A DNA stretch of 64,000 bases from Paenibacillus ginsengarvi (GCF_003626695.1 NZ_RBAH01000024.1:62001-126000), one strand, 5' to 3'; counted from the first letter of the stretch, positions 27,589 through 37,121 are shown. Numbers and translations are program-made. The notes: a model not told the origin generated them from the letters alone.

Positions 27589-27607
27589 AAAAGGAGCCGC
27601 AGCTCCT
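27589..27607 (-). terminator. Terminator of the TetR gene
   Basis: AGGAGC / GCTCCT stem with a short loop, followed on the minus strand by TTTTC, 16 bases past the TetR stop. Confidence 0.55.
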
Positions 27608-27622
27608 CCTTACTCTACATGC

Positions 27623-28228
27623 TCATCTATCCGTAGCGCGCGAGCACAGATCCTGAAGATGGCGGGTAACGATCTGCTCAACGGTCTCCGGTGTGTAGTG
27701 CTCCGGGCGAAGCAAGGCGAGGATCGTCAAGCCTTCGACAACCGCGGCCAATCTTAAGGTTTCGAACGGAATGTCCACCGAAGATGGGAGAAGCTCAGCA
27801 TTAGATAGAATTTCGATGGCTGCTTTCGTCAGGTAATGGAGTCCGTCCGTGAGCTCGTCTTTTTTAGCTTGTACAGCCGAACTCGTGAGGGAACGGATGG
27901 CGAAGATCCACCAGACGCCGGCGGCAGTTCGTTTTTCCGCATCCATAGGGAGCAGCTGTAACAGAATTTCCTTCGCGGCCTTCATCGGAATACGGCTTAT
28001 CTCCAACCCCTCTGCCCGGGTAGCTCCTCTTGTCAAATAATAATCCACAATAAATAGCAGCAGTTCGTCCTGCGTTGAAAAATAATGCCGCAAGGCGCCG
28101 GGCGACAACCCTGCCGCAGCGGCGACGGCGCGGATTGATGCATGCTCGACCCCTTTTTCTTCAATAATATGCCATGCCGATTCGGCGATCAGCTTTCTTT
28201 TTTGTTCGTGGTCCACGATTTTCGGCAA
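27623..28228 (-). CDS. TetR family transcriptional regulator
   Basis: 201 residues from TTG 28228 with AAGGGAG nine bases upstream. The N-terminal helix-turn-helix is RKLIAESAWHIIEEKGVEHA with IRAVAAAAGLSPGALRHYFS, the TetR/AcrR signature; the C-terminal ligand domain is of the BetI-like (TetR_C) type. Two identical-type 15-base palindromes lie directly before the gene, so it very likely represses itself and perhaps the divergent zinc-ribbon gene. No efflux pump or enzyme gene is adjacent, so its other targets lie elsewhere. Confidence 0.9.
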   Translation of the reverse strand: MPKIVDHEQKRKLIAESAWHIIEEKGVEHASIRAVAAAAGLSPGALRHYFSTQDELLLFIVDYYLTRGATRAEGLEISRIPMKAAKEILLQLLPMDAEKRTAAGVWWIFAIRSLTSSAVQAKKDELTDGLHYLTKAAIEILSNAELLPSSVDIPFETLRLAAVVEGLTILALLRPEHYTPETVEQIVTRHLQDLCSRATDR

Positions 28229-28252
28229 CGGTAACCGCTCCCTTGTCTTATT

Positions 28253-28267
28253 TAATACACTGTGTTA
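28253..28267. promoter_or_regulatory. TetR-type operator, copy 1
   Basis: TAATACACTGTGTTA is a 15-base near-palindrome (TAAYACA-C-TGTRTTA), 25 bases upstream of the TetR start. Confidence 0.75.
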
Positions 28268-28274
28268 AATTAAA

Positions 28275-28289
28275 TAATACAGTGTGTTA
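28275..28289. promoter_or_regulatory. TetR-type operator, copy 2
   Basis: TAATACAGTGTGTTA, one base different from copy 1 and in the same orientation, centre-to-centre distance 22 bases (two helical turns), which would let two dimers bind on the same face of the DNA. Confidence 0.75.
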
Positions 28290-28372
28290 TTTAGATTTGT
28301 TTCAGTTATATCGCATCGCGATAATCACGTCAATAGTACCAAACTTTGTCGTGATTGACGGGAGGGGATTTT

Positions 28373-28576
28373 GTGCAGGGCCAATTCAATGGATTTCGTT
28401 TTCATTCCACCTGTTATATTTGCAAAAGAACTTTTGAAGTCTTTGAGGGAACTCAAGCTTATGACCAAGTGAAACGAAATTTCAAAGGAATGCATTGTTG
28501 CGAAGATTGCAAACACAGGATCGAGCTTGAAGCCCGATTGCAATTCGGGAGACGACTGTTGACCGGCAAAGATTAG
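28373..28576 (+). CDS. Small zinc-ribbon protein (YlaI/DUF2197-like)
   Basis: 67 residues from GTG 28373; GGAGGGG at 28361-28367 stands five bases upstream. Two CxxC pairs (CYIC and CCEDC) spaced by about 30 residues, followed by a basic amphipathic helix (HRIELEARLQFGRRLL), match the layout of the Bacillus YlaI family. It would bind one zinc ion; its role is unknown. It is divergent from the TetR gene and the two TetR operators lie about 85-120 bases upstream, so shared control is possible. Confidence 0.7.
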   Translation: MQGQFNGFRFHSTCYICKRTFEVFEGTQAYDQVKRNFKGMHCCEDCKHRIELEARLQFGRRLLTGKD

Positions 28577-28587
28577 TTTCAAGACAG

Positions 28588-28612
28588 AGCGGGCCTTCCG
28601 CTTTGTTTGTGC
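28588..28612 (+). terminator. Terminator of the zinc-ribbon gene
   Basis: AGCGG / CCGCT stem with a five-base loop followed by TTGTTTGT, 12 bases after the stop. Confidence 0.55.
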
Positions 28613-29124
28613 TTTTCAAACTTCTTAGTGTGTTTAGTCTAAAAGAGTTTTTGATGCAATACTCGAGTAAACGTCTACGAGTAGCAGACGACGTTTCTTT
28701 AGGAAGATCAACGGAAAGAACCCTCCGCGTCTTGGTCTGGCGCGAGGGTTGTTTGTGTAAAGCCTCCTCGTCGATTCTTCTTATTCAAGCGAAGGAGGCG
28801 GCGCTGTCGATTGGCGGACGGTCGAGTCCTTTTAGCAAGTTCAGCACGCTCTGCAATTTCAGAAACACCCTTTTCAAAAAAATGACATACGAAAAAACGA
28901 AGGCGGAATAACCGTCAGGGAGATCCCCTGCCGGTTGGTGTTTTAAATCATTGCTTGCATTAATCTAAGAAAAAGGTAATATTTGGGTTAAAGGAACTAT
29001 GCTTTAATTAACCTATATTAGGAGCTGATACTGTATCGAATAATTGAAAGTTATAGTACGTCGGGCTGACAAAACCGTTGGTAACAATAAACTTGGATAA
29101 TATACATGTCAGAGGTGAATCGGA
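28613..29124. other. Hairpin-rich intergenic stretch
   Basis: No gene is supported here; an open frame at 28603-28911 has no ribosome site and runs through two hairpins. Hairpins seen: AACCCTCcGCG with CGCGAGGGTT (28719-28750, then TGTTTGT) and AACCG-T-CAGGG with CCCTG-C-CGGTT (28910-28936, then GGTGTTTT). Both look like intrinsic terminators. The SLH gene promoter must lie in the AT-rich part after 28945. Confidence 0.5.
28910..28944 (+). terminator. Orphan terminator-like hairpin
   Basis: A stem of two five-base blocks with one T-C mismatch, five-base loop AGATC, followed by GGTGTTTT. No convincing gene ends just before it. Confidence 0.5.
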
Positions 29125-30555
29125 TTGAAGCTGCGAGTAGTATGGCTATTCATTATGATGAGTGTTGTAGCTACAGCGAGTGTACAGGCAGAGGGCAAGG
29201 AATGGCCGGATTTGAAAGGACACTGGTCCGAGCAACTGATTAAAGAATGGATTAACAAGGGCTGGATAGACGGTTACGATGACGGCACGTTCAAACCGGA
29301 CGTCGGTGTTACCCGGGCGGAGATGGTCACCCTGATCAACCATGTCCTTGAATTTACGAGCATGGCGCAGATTTCCTTTACGGACGTATCGGAAAAGGAT
29401 TGGTACGCCAAAGAAATCGCCAAAGCAGTGAGAGCGAATTATGTATCCGGGTTTAGTGACAATAGCTTTCATCCTTACCAGTTTGTCACCCGGGAAGAAT
29501 TTGCGGTTATGATCAGCCGCATTGCCGGACCTCCAATGGCAGAGCACAAGAATCATTTCCTCACAGACATGAGCGAAGTTTCGGTGGGGGCCGTCAGCGC
29601 GATACAAACCGTGATGGACATGAATGTAATGAGCGGATATGAGGACAATGCGTTTCGGCCGCACCAGTTGATTACCCGGGCGGAGGCCGTGAATGTCCTG
29701 AATCGTTTTTTGTCGATGCAGGTGACCGGAACTTATAAAGAAATAAACGGCAAGGATATTGTAAGCGGAAATTTTTCGATTCGCACAGTCTCACCTGGCA
29801 CTTACATTAATGTACAGATTTCAAACGGGCGCTTTAAAACCTATCTGCCTGAGGGTGAGTACGAAGTGAACTATATGTACAACTACACCAGCAAAATAGC
29901 TGCATTCCCGCGAACCCGATTTCACATCGTTTCCGGAAGGCCAAACCATTTGGCATTTCAGGGGAAAGCCCCCAATGTGAGAGGAACACTGCTGGATGCG
30001 AATGGGAAGCCAATGGCCAATGTAATCCTTACAGGCAGTTTTTATGATGGGAACAGCAGCGGTGGCAATGTTGATTTTGAGACAGATGACAAAGGTTATT
30101 TCAATAAACACCTGGGACCGGGGCAATACTCGTTTCATGGCATCCGTTCCAAACTGGACAATCGTTATATATTTGTGCCTTATTTTGTTTCCTACAAAAT
30201 TGATGAGAACGAAAAGGTAAGCCTGCCTACCTTGAATAACGGCGATTTAGAACTTCGGGTTCAAACGAGCAACGTCAAAGGAACTGTGAAACGAAAAGAA
30301 GCGGATGGTAGCGTGATTCCCATAACCGGTATTATTACAATCGTGTCTGTGTCCAGAAATGCCTGGTACACCGTCAGCATAGAAAACGGCTCTTTTGACT
30401 GCTACCTTCCGGCCGGCGAGTATACGGTTTACGGAATTAAGCGTAACGGTTCAATCAAAGATCTTCCATTATGGTCAAAATTCACGATTGACGGTGAGGC
30501 CGATTCCGATCACCCTTATAGGCTCGAGCTGGTCTCGGAAGGCGCTATAAAATAG
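29125..30555 (+). CDS. S-layer-homology surface protein with carboxypeptidase-regulatory-like repeats
   Basis: 476 residues from TTG 29125 (AGAGGTG upstream). Signal peptide residues 1-22, then three SLH domains at about 27-75 (WPDLKGHWSEQLIKEW, TRAEMVTLIN), 84-134 and 146-197, which anchor proteins to pyruvylated cell-wall polymer. The remainder has three beta-sandwich units with motifs such as VRGTLLDANGKPMANVILTG and SFDCYLPAGEYTVYGIK, like the repeats in the giant protein at 55121-64000. Likely a cell-wall-attached structural or adhesion protein. It stands alone, followed 69 bases on by an AraC gene in the same direction. Confidence 0.85.
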   Translation: MKLRVVWLFIMMSVVATASVQAEGKEWPDLKGHWSEQLIKEWINKGWIDGYDDGTFKPDVGVTRAEMVTLINHVLEFTSMAQISFTDVSEKDWYAKEIAKAVRANYVSGFSDNSFHPYQFVTREEFAVMISRIAGPPMAEHKNHFLTDMSEVSVGAVSAIQTVMDMNVMSGYEDNAFRPHQLITRAEAVNVLNRFLSMQVTGTYKEINGKDIVSGNFSIRTVSPGTYINVQISNGRFKTYLPEGEYEVNYMYNYTSKIAAFPRTRFHIVSGRPNHLAFQGKAPNVRGTLLDANGKPMANVILTGSFYDGNSSGGNVDFETDDKGYFNKHLGPGQYSFHGIRSKLDNRYIFVPYFVSYKIDENEKVSLPTLNNGDLELRVQTSNVKGTVKRKEADGSVIPITGIITIVSVSRNAWYTVSIENGSFDCYLPAGEYTVYGIKRNGSIKDLPLWSKFTIDGEADSDHPYRLELVSEGAIK

Positions 30556-30624
30556 CGGTTTGCCCGCAGTTTGACCGCCGTGATAAAATCGACTCGAACG
30601 TTAATAAACGAGTGGTGGGGTTGT

Positions 30625-31584
30625 ATGACGGAAACGGCGGAAGAACGTGTGATCAAAGGGCGAAGCCGGTACAAGCTGCAGCGGGAATTTTCGATCGACC
30701 GGCTGTACACATTCCATTATTACGAGCTGTCCAAAAGCTTCTACAGCACCGGGGAAAAGCACGACTTCTGGGAAATGCTGTATGTCGACAAAGGGGCGAT
30801 GGAGCTGTTTTTGGACGGCTGCCGCGTTGAGCTGACCCAAGGGGACATGATCTTCTACGAGCCGAACGCCTTTCACTCCGGAGGAGCCAGGACGGCGACC
30901 AATGTGATGATCGTAACGTTCGATGCATTCGCTCCGTGCATGACCCAGTTGGCCAATCGGCTGTTTCGTCTGGAGAAAGACGAATTGTACATCCTGACGG
31001 AGCTGCTGAAAGAGGGATTCGAAGCGTTCGATCCACCGATCGACACGTTGTTTTACCCGCAGCTGGGCAAAAACAAGCAAGCTCCTTTCGGCAGCGAACA
31101 CATGATTATCGCATACCTGGAGCTGTTCGTGATCAAGATGCTGCGCCGCGTCAATGCCGTCACTCAAGTGGGGACGCTCAAGACGTTGATGGCGGCAGGC
31201 GAAAATCAGAAAGGCAAGCTGATCGAAGACATCGTCGGCTACATGAAACGGAACATGGCTGCGAATTTGACGCTCGACGAGGTCAGCGAGCAGTTCTTCA
31301 TCAGCAAAACCAAATTGAAGGTGATCTTCAAGCAGGCGATGGGAATCGGCATCATGCACTACTTCAATTTGTTGAAAATCGAGGAAGCGAAGGAGGCCAT
31401 TCGCGAGGAAACGTACAATTATACGGAAATCGCGGAAAAGCTCGGCTACAGCAGCGTCCATTATTTCTCGAAATGCTTTAAGCGGGCGACCGGCATGACG
31501 CCGACGGAGTATGCGAAAACCGTCCATTCCAATATTCGCCGCAAGCAGTCTTCGGGTTCGCGGCAGTTTTCGGAGGCGCGATGA
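30625..31584 (+). CDS. AraC family transcriptional regulator
   Basis: 319 residues from ATG 30625 (GTGGGG upstream; the frame extends to 30571 without a ribosome site). The N-terminal part has the cupin pattern HDFWEMLYVDKGAMELFLDG and QGDMIFYEPNAFHSGG. The C-terminal 100 residues carry the two helix-turn-helices (QFFISKTKLKVIFKQAMGIG, LGYSSVHYFSKCFKRATGMT). It is convergent with the beta-helix gene at 31670-35608 and could regulate that locus. A strong terminator follows. Confidence 0.9.
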   Translation: MTETAEERVIKGRSRYKLQREFSIDRLYTFHYYELSKSFYSTGEKHDFWEMLYVDKGAMELFLDGCRVELTQGDMIFYEPNAFHSGGARTATNVMIVTFDAFAPCMTQLANRLFRLEKDELYILTELLKEGFEAFDPPIDTLFYPQLGKNKQAPFGSEHMIIAYLELFVIKMLRRVNAVTQVGTLKTLMAAGENQKGKLIEDIVGYMKRNMAANLTLDEVSEQFFISKTKLKVIFKQAMGIGIMHYFNLLKIEEAKEAIREETYNYTEIAEKLGYSSVHYFSKCFKRATGMTPTEYAKTVHSNIRRKQSSGSRQFSEAR

Positions 31585-31595
31585 CCGAATGGAAG

Positions 31596-31636
31596 AGGAC
31601 CGTCAGGGCTACTTCCCCTGACGGTCCTTTCTCTTT
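31596..31636 (+). terminator. Terminator of the AraC gene at 30625
   Basis: Thirteen-base perfect stem AGGACCGTCAGGG with its complement, seven-base loop, then TTCTCTTTT. Confidence 0.8.
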
Positions 31637-31669
31637 TCCGCGGCCGGACAACTTTCCTTCGGGCGTTTC

Positions 31670-34600
31670 CTAATTACCGATCAACGTATCGGCTTGTTGT
31701 TCAAACTTCAATTTCAGATTCGTCGGAATGCTTTGCGAGTTAGCCTGACCCAGATGCTGCAAGAAATTGTTCATCTGGTGCTTGGATTGCTCCAAGCTAT
31801 TGTGCAGCTGCATATACAACGATTGTTCGATCGTTCCAGCTCCATGGGCTTGCTCCAACAGCTTCTGCAGCGAAGTAAACGAAACGAGCGCGCTGAAGCT
31901 GATGCGCTTCTCGGCCACATTGCCGGCAACATCCGTCACCGTCGCCACAGCGGAATGGCTCCCGGGGGTGGCTTCCCAAGCGACGCTGCCTCCTTCATGG
32001 GAAGTACCGTCGATGGTTAGTGTAACCTGGGCAACGCCGGACAGTTCGTCGGCCGTTAAGGACTCGCTCAAGTATGGCTGGCCTGCTTCCAGGTTTAGTC
32101 CTTCCTCAAGCGCACTGCCGTTTAGCAGCAGATTCAGGCTCGGCGCAGTCTGATCGACATGGAGCATGGCCGTTTGTTCCTCCTCCGTGTTCCCCAGCAC
32201 GTCTACCGAACGATAAGTCAGACCATACACGCCGTCCGTCACAACGATTGGCGAAGTGTATACGACGAATCCGTTCGTTAACGGCCGGGTGCCGCCATAC
32301 ACTTGATCGACTACAGACAGCTTGTACTGGGTGGCGGCAACAGGGAAATCGCCGCTATTGGCTGCGAGCGTGACGGTGACGGTCTCGACATGCCAACCGT
32401 TGTCTCCCTGCCGTCCCGCGGTATCCATCGTCGTAATCGGCCCCGCGGTAGGCACATTGACTCCATTTCTGTAGATGCCCATATCCCACACATTTCCTCT
32501 AAGAACCCCGTCATAATCTGCGGAAATGTCAATCGTCCGCCCGTCCAGCAAGGTGAATCCCGTGATCGTATGACCGGTGCCGATGGCCGGGCTGCCTTCC
32601 TTCAAATGCCAGTTTCTTTCAACCGGGTTGGCCAAGTACGGGTTGTCATATACGCCGTTGGGCTCAGATTGCGCAGGCAATTTTGCATTGTTATAGTACA
32701 GGTTGTAATCATGCACAAGATTGATCGGCTGCTTCGTACCGGCAGAAATTACCGCATTATCCGTTGTATTCATGATGATATTATTCATAAACACCGGATT
32801 GATGTTATCCGGGTCCCAATCCCAGCCGACATTGGGCGCGGTGTTGCGAGGGTTGTATAAATAGATGCCGTTTCTTGTGCCCATCACGATATTGTTGTAC
32901 ACGGCGCTGTCCTTGCTGCCCGCGAATGCGATACCGTTGTTGATCGTAGGAATTCCGTTCAGGCTTTCGGCCACAACGATATTGTTGTACGCAACCATGT
33001 TCCAAGCCTCGAATCCGTTCACGCTAGAGTCGCGGGTCGAGATGTGGTCGGTTGCGCCCCCCAAATAGATCGCGCCCGTCGACATATTCACGAAGCGGTT
33101 ATGGAGGTAGTTGTTATAGACCTGAATGTCCGACGAGCCGCCCTTTGCCAGCAACCCGACACGTCCGACCTCATAAATCTCGTTGTTACGGATTGTGCTG
33201 GACGAGACATTGACGAAATCGATGCCTTCGTGATCCATATCGTAGATGATGTTTCCTTCAACCAAATAATCGGAAACGAGATAGCCTTTGACCCCTTCCT
33301 CAAAAGCATTATGAATTTTGTTGCCGATGATCTGCACGTGATGCGAACCTTCCCGCACCTGGATGAAAATATCGGACGTATCGGTCCCGCGCTGATTTTG
33401 CGTCATTTCAAAATCTTGAATCGTAATATAAGGGGTACCGATCAGGGCGACCTTCTTTGACGGCAAATCGTGGAAACGGATCACCGCTTTATGTTTGTTA
33501 CGTGCTTTGAACACGATTCGTTCGTTCTCTCTGCCGCCTTGCATAAAAATGGCCGGGCTCGTCTCGATATAGACGCCATCCTCAAAAATAACGGTATTCC
33601 CGCGCTGCGCCAGTTGCGCCGCTCTCGCCATCGTCCGCCACGGCTTATCTTCCGTCCCGGGATTCATATCGGACCCGGTCGGGGAGACATAGTAGGTGGC
33701 GCCGGTTTCGGTGCTCGTGCCCAGATCGCCCGACCCTGCGGGAGCGTCGATCTTGGCTACGCTGATATCGTCAATCTGGATGTCCGCCCGGTAAACTGCC
33801 GCCGCAATTGCCCCATTTTTCAGTTGCTCGTCCGAACCGCTCAATTCCAGCTTGCCGTTGACGTACACTTGAATCTCCGTGCCGTTTACGACGAAACGAA
33901 TATCGATCCATTCGCCGACCGGTGGATACCAGTTCGTTTTCTCCTGCAGCGGAGTGACGGTGCCGGCAACCTTTTTCTTCAGTCCGATATACCCTCTGTC
34001 CGGGCTCCCCTGAATCTCCAGCAAATAGTAATTGTTAATATTCGTATACCGGGTGTACAACGTTAACCAGCCTGTCGAATAATGGAACTGGTCAAACTTC
34101 ACTCTTGTATCCATCTGATAGCTTACCCAGTCCATGGAACCGGCATAAGAACGGGAGATTCCGCTTCCGGAAGAAGCGTTCGGGTCGGTAAACACTTTGT
34201 TGCCGCCCGGGGTTTCCTCGACAATCCGCATCGTTCCGCTCTGCTGCGTCCAGGCTCCGTCGCCGTTTTCATAGTTTTCCGTGAACATAACCTCTTGCAC
34301 CTTAGGCAAAGCGTATGCGTATATCCCCATATTCACCTTCTCCGTTCGGATCATTCCGTCGTAATCCAAATAGACGTCCATCAACTCACCGTAATACCCG
34401 GTTACGTTCAAATTCGTTCCCTTGCCTATGGCCGGGCTGTCCGACTGTAGATGCCAGTCGCTTAACCGGTCTGCAAATAGCGGGTCGCCGGAAGCGGCAT
34501 TCGGCTCGGCCGGTACATTTGCGCAGTTGTGATACAGGTTATAGTCGTGCGAGTAGCCGACCGGCGTTGTGACCAAGTTGACGGCACCGGCCGTGCAACC

Positions 34601-35608
34601 CGAGAAAATATTATTGTAAACCTTCGACGAAGTCGGGACCGGCGCCCAACCGGCCGTCGATCCGCCGCCTTTCGCGAAACGAACCCCGTATGTGGCGTCG
34701 ACGACTACGTTATGGTAGAAACCGCTGTCCGTGCTTCCGGTGAACGATACGGCCGCATTGATCAATCCCGGCTGCTTAGCAACAATGATGTTGTTCCAGG
34801 CAGCCGCGTTGTACGTTTCGTACCCGTTCGGATCATACGCCACCGAAGCGGGGTAACTTCCGCCCAGCGTGATGGCGGTTTGCATCGATTTCTCGACGGC
34901 GACAATACGATTGTTGTAGATTTGCGCGCTGCGCGTGCCTGCCGGCACCAGTATGGCCGTGCTAACCTCGCGAATTTCATTGCCTGCGATGATCGGCCGG
35001 TCGATGTTGGCCAACACAACCGCAAAGTTGGCAAAATCGTACATTTCGTTGCCGACAACCTCGATATGACTGCCTCTTAACGCTTGAACGGCTTTGCCGC
35101 CGGCGCCGTGGATCGAGTTCCCGCTGATGACGCAGCCTAAGCAGTTGTTGATGCTGATGAAAATGTCCCCGCTTGATGTCCCGCTCACGGCTTGCGTGAT
35201 CTCAAAATCGGCGATCGAGATATATTGCTTATTGGTCAAATCAAACTTGGATGTCGTATTCAGATTGGAAAACAGCAGCTTCGCGTTCTGTTTGTTTCTC
35301 GCCTTGATCATGATAGGCGCACCGTCTGCACCGTTGTTGCCGAACCTGATGGTCTGGCTGATGTTGTACACGCCGTCTTCGAAGATGGCTGTATCACCGG
35401 CCTGAAGCGATGTCGCCGCCTTTACGATCGTTTTCCAAGGCGCTGCCTCCGTGCCCGGATTGGAGTCATTTCCCGCAGGAGAGACGTAATACGTATTGCC
35501 TGCGGCATAGGCAGTATGTGTACGGCTGATCGGAACGTTCGAAAACAAGCTTGAAACCCATACAAGCAAGGATAAGATGCTAATCGTCTTGGTCCGAAAT
35601 GTCTTCAT
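31670..35608 (-). CDS. Secreted protein with duplicated beta-helix module and FIMAH-like C-terminus
   Basis: 1,312 residues from ATG 35608 (AGGAGG eight bases upstream). A Sec signal peptide ends near AYAAG, unlike the Tat signals of the other two beta-helix proteins. Two homologous beta-helix modules each begin with YYVSPxGxDxNPGTExxPW (first near residue 40, second near 645) and end in a HDYNLY(Y/H)N ... SPAIGxG segment. Between them lies a LamG/3-keto-disaccharide-hydrolase-like jelly roll. Ig-like stretches follow, and the last 70 residues (QSLYMQLHNSLEQSKHQMNN) match the FIMAH domain of Bacillales polysaccharide enzymes. Likely a polysaccharide lyase or binding protein. It lies 57 bases downstream of an orphan binding-protein gene. 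Confidence 0.85.
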   Translation of the reverse strand: MKTFRTKTISILSLLVWVSSLFSNVPISRTHTAYAAGNTYYVSPAGNDSNPGTEAAPWKTIVKAATSLQAGDTAIFEDGVYNISQTIRFGNNGADGAPIMIKARNKQNAKLLFSNLNTTSKFDLTNKQYISIADFEITQAVSGTSSGDIFISINNCLGCVISGNSIHGAGGKAVQALRGSHIEVVGNEMYDFANFAVVLANIDRPIIAGNEIREVSTAILVPAGTRSAQIYNNRIVAVEKSMQTAITLGGSYPASVAYDPNGYETYNAAAWNNIIVAKQPGLINAAVSFTGSTDSGFYHNVVVDATYGVRFAKGGGSTAGWAPVPTSSKVYNNIFSGCTAGAVNLVTTPVGYSHDYNLYHNCANVPAEPNAASGDPLFADRLSDWHLQSDSPAIGKGTNLNVTGYYGELMDVYLDYDGMIRTEKVNMGIYAYALPKVQEVMFTENYENGDGAWTQQSGTMRIVEETPGGNKVFTDPNASSGSGISRSYAGSMDWVSYQMDTRVKFDQFHYSTGWLTLYTRYTNINNYYLLEIQGSPDRGYIGLKKKVAGTVTPLQEKTNWYPPVGEWIDIRFVVNGTEIQVYVNGKLELSGSDEQLKNGAIAAAVYRADIQIDDISVAKIDAPAGSGDLGTSTETGATYYVSPTGSDMNPGTEDKPWRTMARAAQLAQRGNTVIFEDGVYIETSPAIFMQGGRENERIVFKARNKHKAVIRFHDLPSKKVALIGTPYITIQDFEMTQNQRGTDTSDIFIQVREGSHHVQIIGNKIHNAFEEGVKGYLVSDYLVEGNIIYDMDHEGIDFVNVSSSTIRNNEIYEVGRVGLLAKGGSSDIQVYNNYLHNRFVNMSTGAIYLGGATDHISTRDSSVNGFEAWNMVAYNNIVVAESLNGIPTINNGIAFAGSKDSAVYNNIVMGTRNGIYLYNPRNTAPNVGWDWDPDNINPVFMNNIIMNTTDNAVISAGTKQPINLVHDYNLYYNNAKLPAQSEPNGVYDNPYLANPVERNWHLKEGSPAIGTGHTITGFTLLDGRTIDISADYDGVLRGNVWDMGIYRNGVNVPTAGPITTMDTAGRQGDNGWHVETVTVTLAANSGDFPVAATQYKLSVVDQVYGGTRPLTNGFVVYTSPIVVTDGVYGLTYRSVDVLGNTEEEQTAMLHVDQTAPSLNLLLNGSALEEGLNLEAGQPYLSESLTADELSGVAQVTLTIDGTSHEGGSVAWEATPGSHSAVATVTDVAGNVAEKRISFSALVSFTSLQKLLEQAHGAGTIEQSLYMQLHNSLEQSKHQMNNFLQHLGQANSQSIPTNLKLKFEQQADTLIGN

Positions 35609-35665
35609 GAACAGAGCCTCCTTGATTATGAATTGGCATTTCGTTTCCATCATGCGGATCGGCAA

Positions 35666-37045
35666 TCAGCGGCCGCGTTTTACTTCTGTGATCGTCTTCT
35701 CCGCCGCTTCCGCCGCTTCGCGCAGCGCCGTGTTCAGATCTTTTCTGCCGAGCATCACATCCAGCGGGACTGTATTCAAAATGTTCTCCACCTTCAGGTG
35801 ATATCTGGAAAATTTGGCCATCGGCGCGTATTGGTTGTAGAAGACCGCGCTCCAGTTTTTATCCTTGAAATCGGACTCTTTGCCGTATGCCTTCTTCACT
35901 TCCTCGTCGTTGATAACCGGCATTATACCCCGCCTGGAATAATCGAGCTGATTGTCCCGGGACACCAAATAATCGATGGCCTTTATCGCCGCTTCTTTGT
36001 TTTTGGAGATGGAGGTCACCGCCATCGCGAACGGCGTCGCCGCCGAGCCGACCTTCGGCTTCTCCTTTAAGACCGGCAGCGAGACGAGGTCCCACTGCAC
36101 CTTCCCGATATCGTTCGGCACCGTAAACGGGAACTGCGAATTGTACACGAACATCCCAATTTCTTGCGTGTCGGTAAATTCTCTCCAGGTCGGAAGCCGG
36201 TTCAGTCCGCTCACCCGGCTCTTGTAGCCTTCGTCCGAGCCGGGATCGGCGAAAAACAGTTGAATGAGCGACCGCCATACGTCGTTCTGAAAGGTCGGCT
36301 TGTCGGTTGCCGGATCGAGATAAGGCTGTGAGAGCTGGTTGCCGCGCAAAATATGGGCAGGTGAAGAAGCGAAACCGAGCATTTGCTTCCCTTCGTCTTT
36401 CCGTGTCAGCTTGCGTGAGATATCCATCGCCTCGTCCCACGTCATGCCGTTTTTCGGGTAAGCGACTCCAAATTTGTCGAAGAGCGATTGATTGTAATAC
36501 ATCACCTGGACCATATTCGTTACTGGAAGCGCATACATTTTTCCGTCGCCCGACGCCCGGATGCCGTCAATAAGCGTCGGCTCGAACTTGTTCAGGTCGA
36601 CTCCCTGCTTCTTGATCAGATCGGTCATGTCATACTGCAGCTCCGAGTCCATCAGCAAGCCGAAAATGTAAGGGGCGGAGGCGAACAAAATGTCGATCGT
36701 CTGGTTTTGCGCCAGCAGTTCGGGCAGCGTCTGTCCCGCTTTCTGCTGAATATATTTGATCGTGTATTTCGGAAACTTCTTGCGCAGCGCATTGCCGAAC
36801 AAGCTGTTGAACGCGTCCTCCGGATCGCCGTTGTTCGAATGAAAGACGAGTTCGGCCGGCTCGTCCGTACGGACTTCGGGAACGTTCGGTTTGCCTCCCT
36901 GATCTGCTTGCTGTCCGTTATTCGCGCTGCAGGCCGTAAGCCCTACGGCAACGACCAGCGGCAGTGCGGCCAGGCGGATTCGCCGGCACGCAGCGGAATG
37001 CTGTCCTCCTGTACTTCGAGCCACTCTTGATAAATGACATTTCAA
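35666..37045 (-). CDS. Extracellular solute-binding lipoprotein (family 1), orphan
   Basis: 459 residues from TTG 37045, which has AGGGGTGG five bases upstream (GTG 37054 has none at usable distance). Lipobox VGLTAC with cysteine near residue 39. NQSLFDKFGVAYPKNGMTWD and LNTALREAAEAAEKTI mark it as a paralogue of the proteins at 5699 and 21103. No permease gene is near. It is followed by a beta-helix gene and preceded, beyond a terminator, by a two-component system that may control it. Confidence 0.88.
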   Translation of the reverse strand: MKCHLSRVARSTGGQHSAACRRIRLAALPLVVAVGLTACSANNGQQADQGGKPNVPEVRTDEPAELVFHSNNGDPEDAFNSLFGNALRKKFPKYTIKYIQQKAGQTLPELLAQNQTIDILFASAPYIFGLLMDSELQYDMTDLIKKQGVDLNKFEPTLIDGIRASGDGKMYALPVTNMVQVMYYNQSLFDKFGVAYPKNGMTWDEAMDISRKLTRKDEGKQMLGFASSPAHILRGNQLSQPYLDPATDKPTFQNDVWRSLIQLFFADPGSDEGYKSRVSGLNRLPTWREFTDTQEIGMFVYNSQFPFTVPNDIGKVQWDLVSLPVLKEKPKVGSAATPFAMAVTSISKNKEAAIKAIDYLVSRDNQLDYSRRGIMPVINDEEVKKAYGKESDFKDKNWSAVFYNQYAPMAKFSRYHLKVENILNTVPLDVMLGRKDLNTALREAAEAAEKTITEVKRGR

Positions 37046-37121
37046 TGCAGCCACCCCTTTTGATTCATACGAGTCGCGACCTCAGCTATAGCATAAAGGA
37101 GAACCGCTTCGTTTTCTTTGT

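Noticed and set aside
28603..28911. 102-codon frame after the zinc-ribbon gene
   Set aside because: No ribosome site, and it crosses a strong hairpin; it looks like chance.
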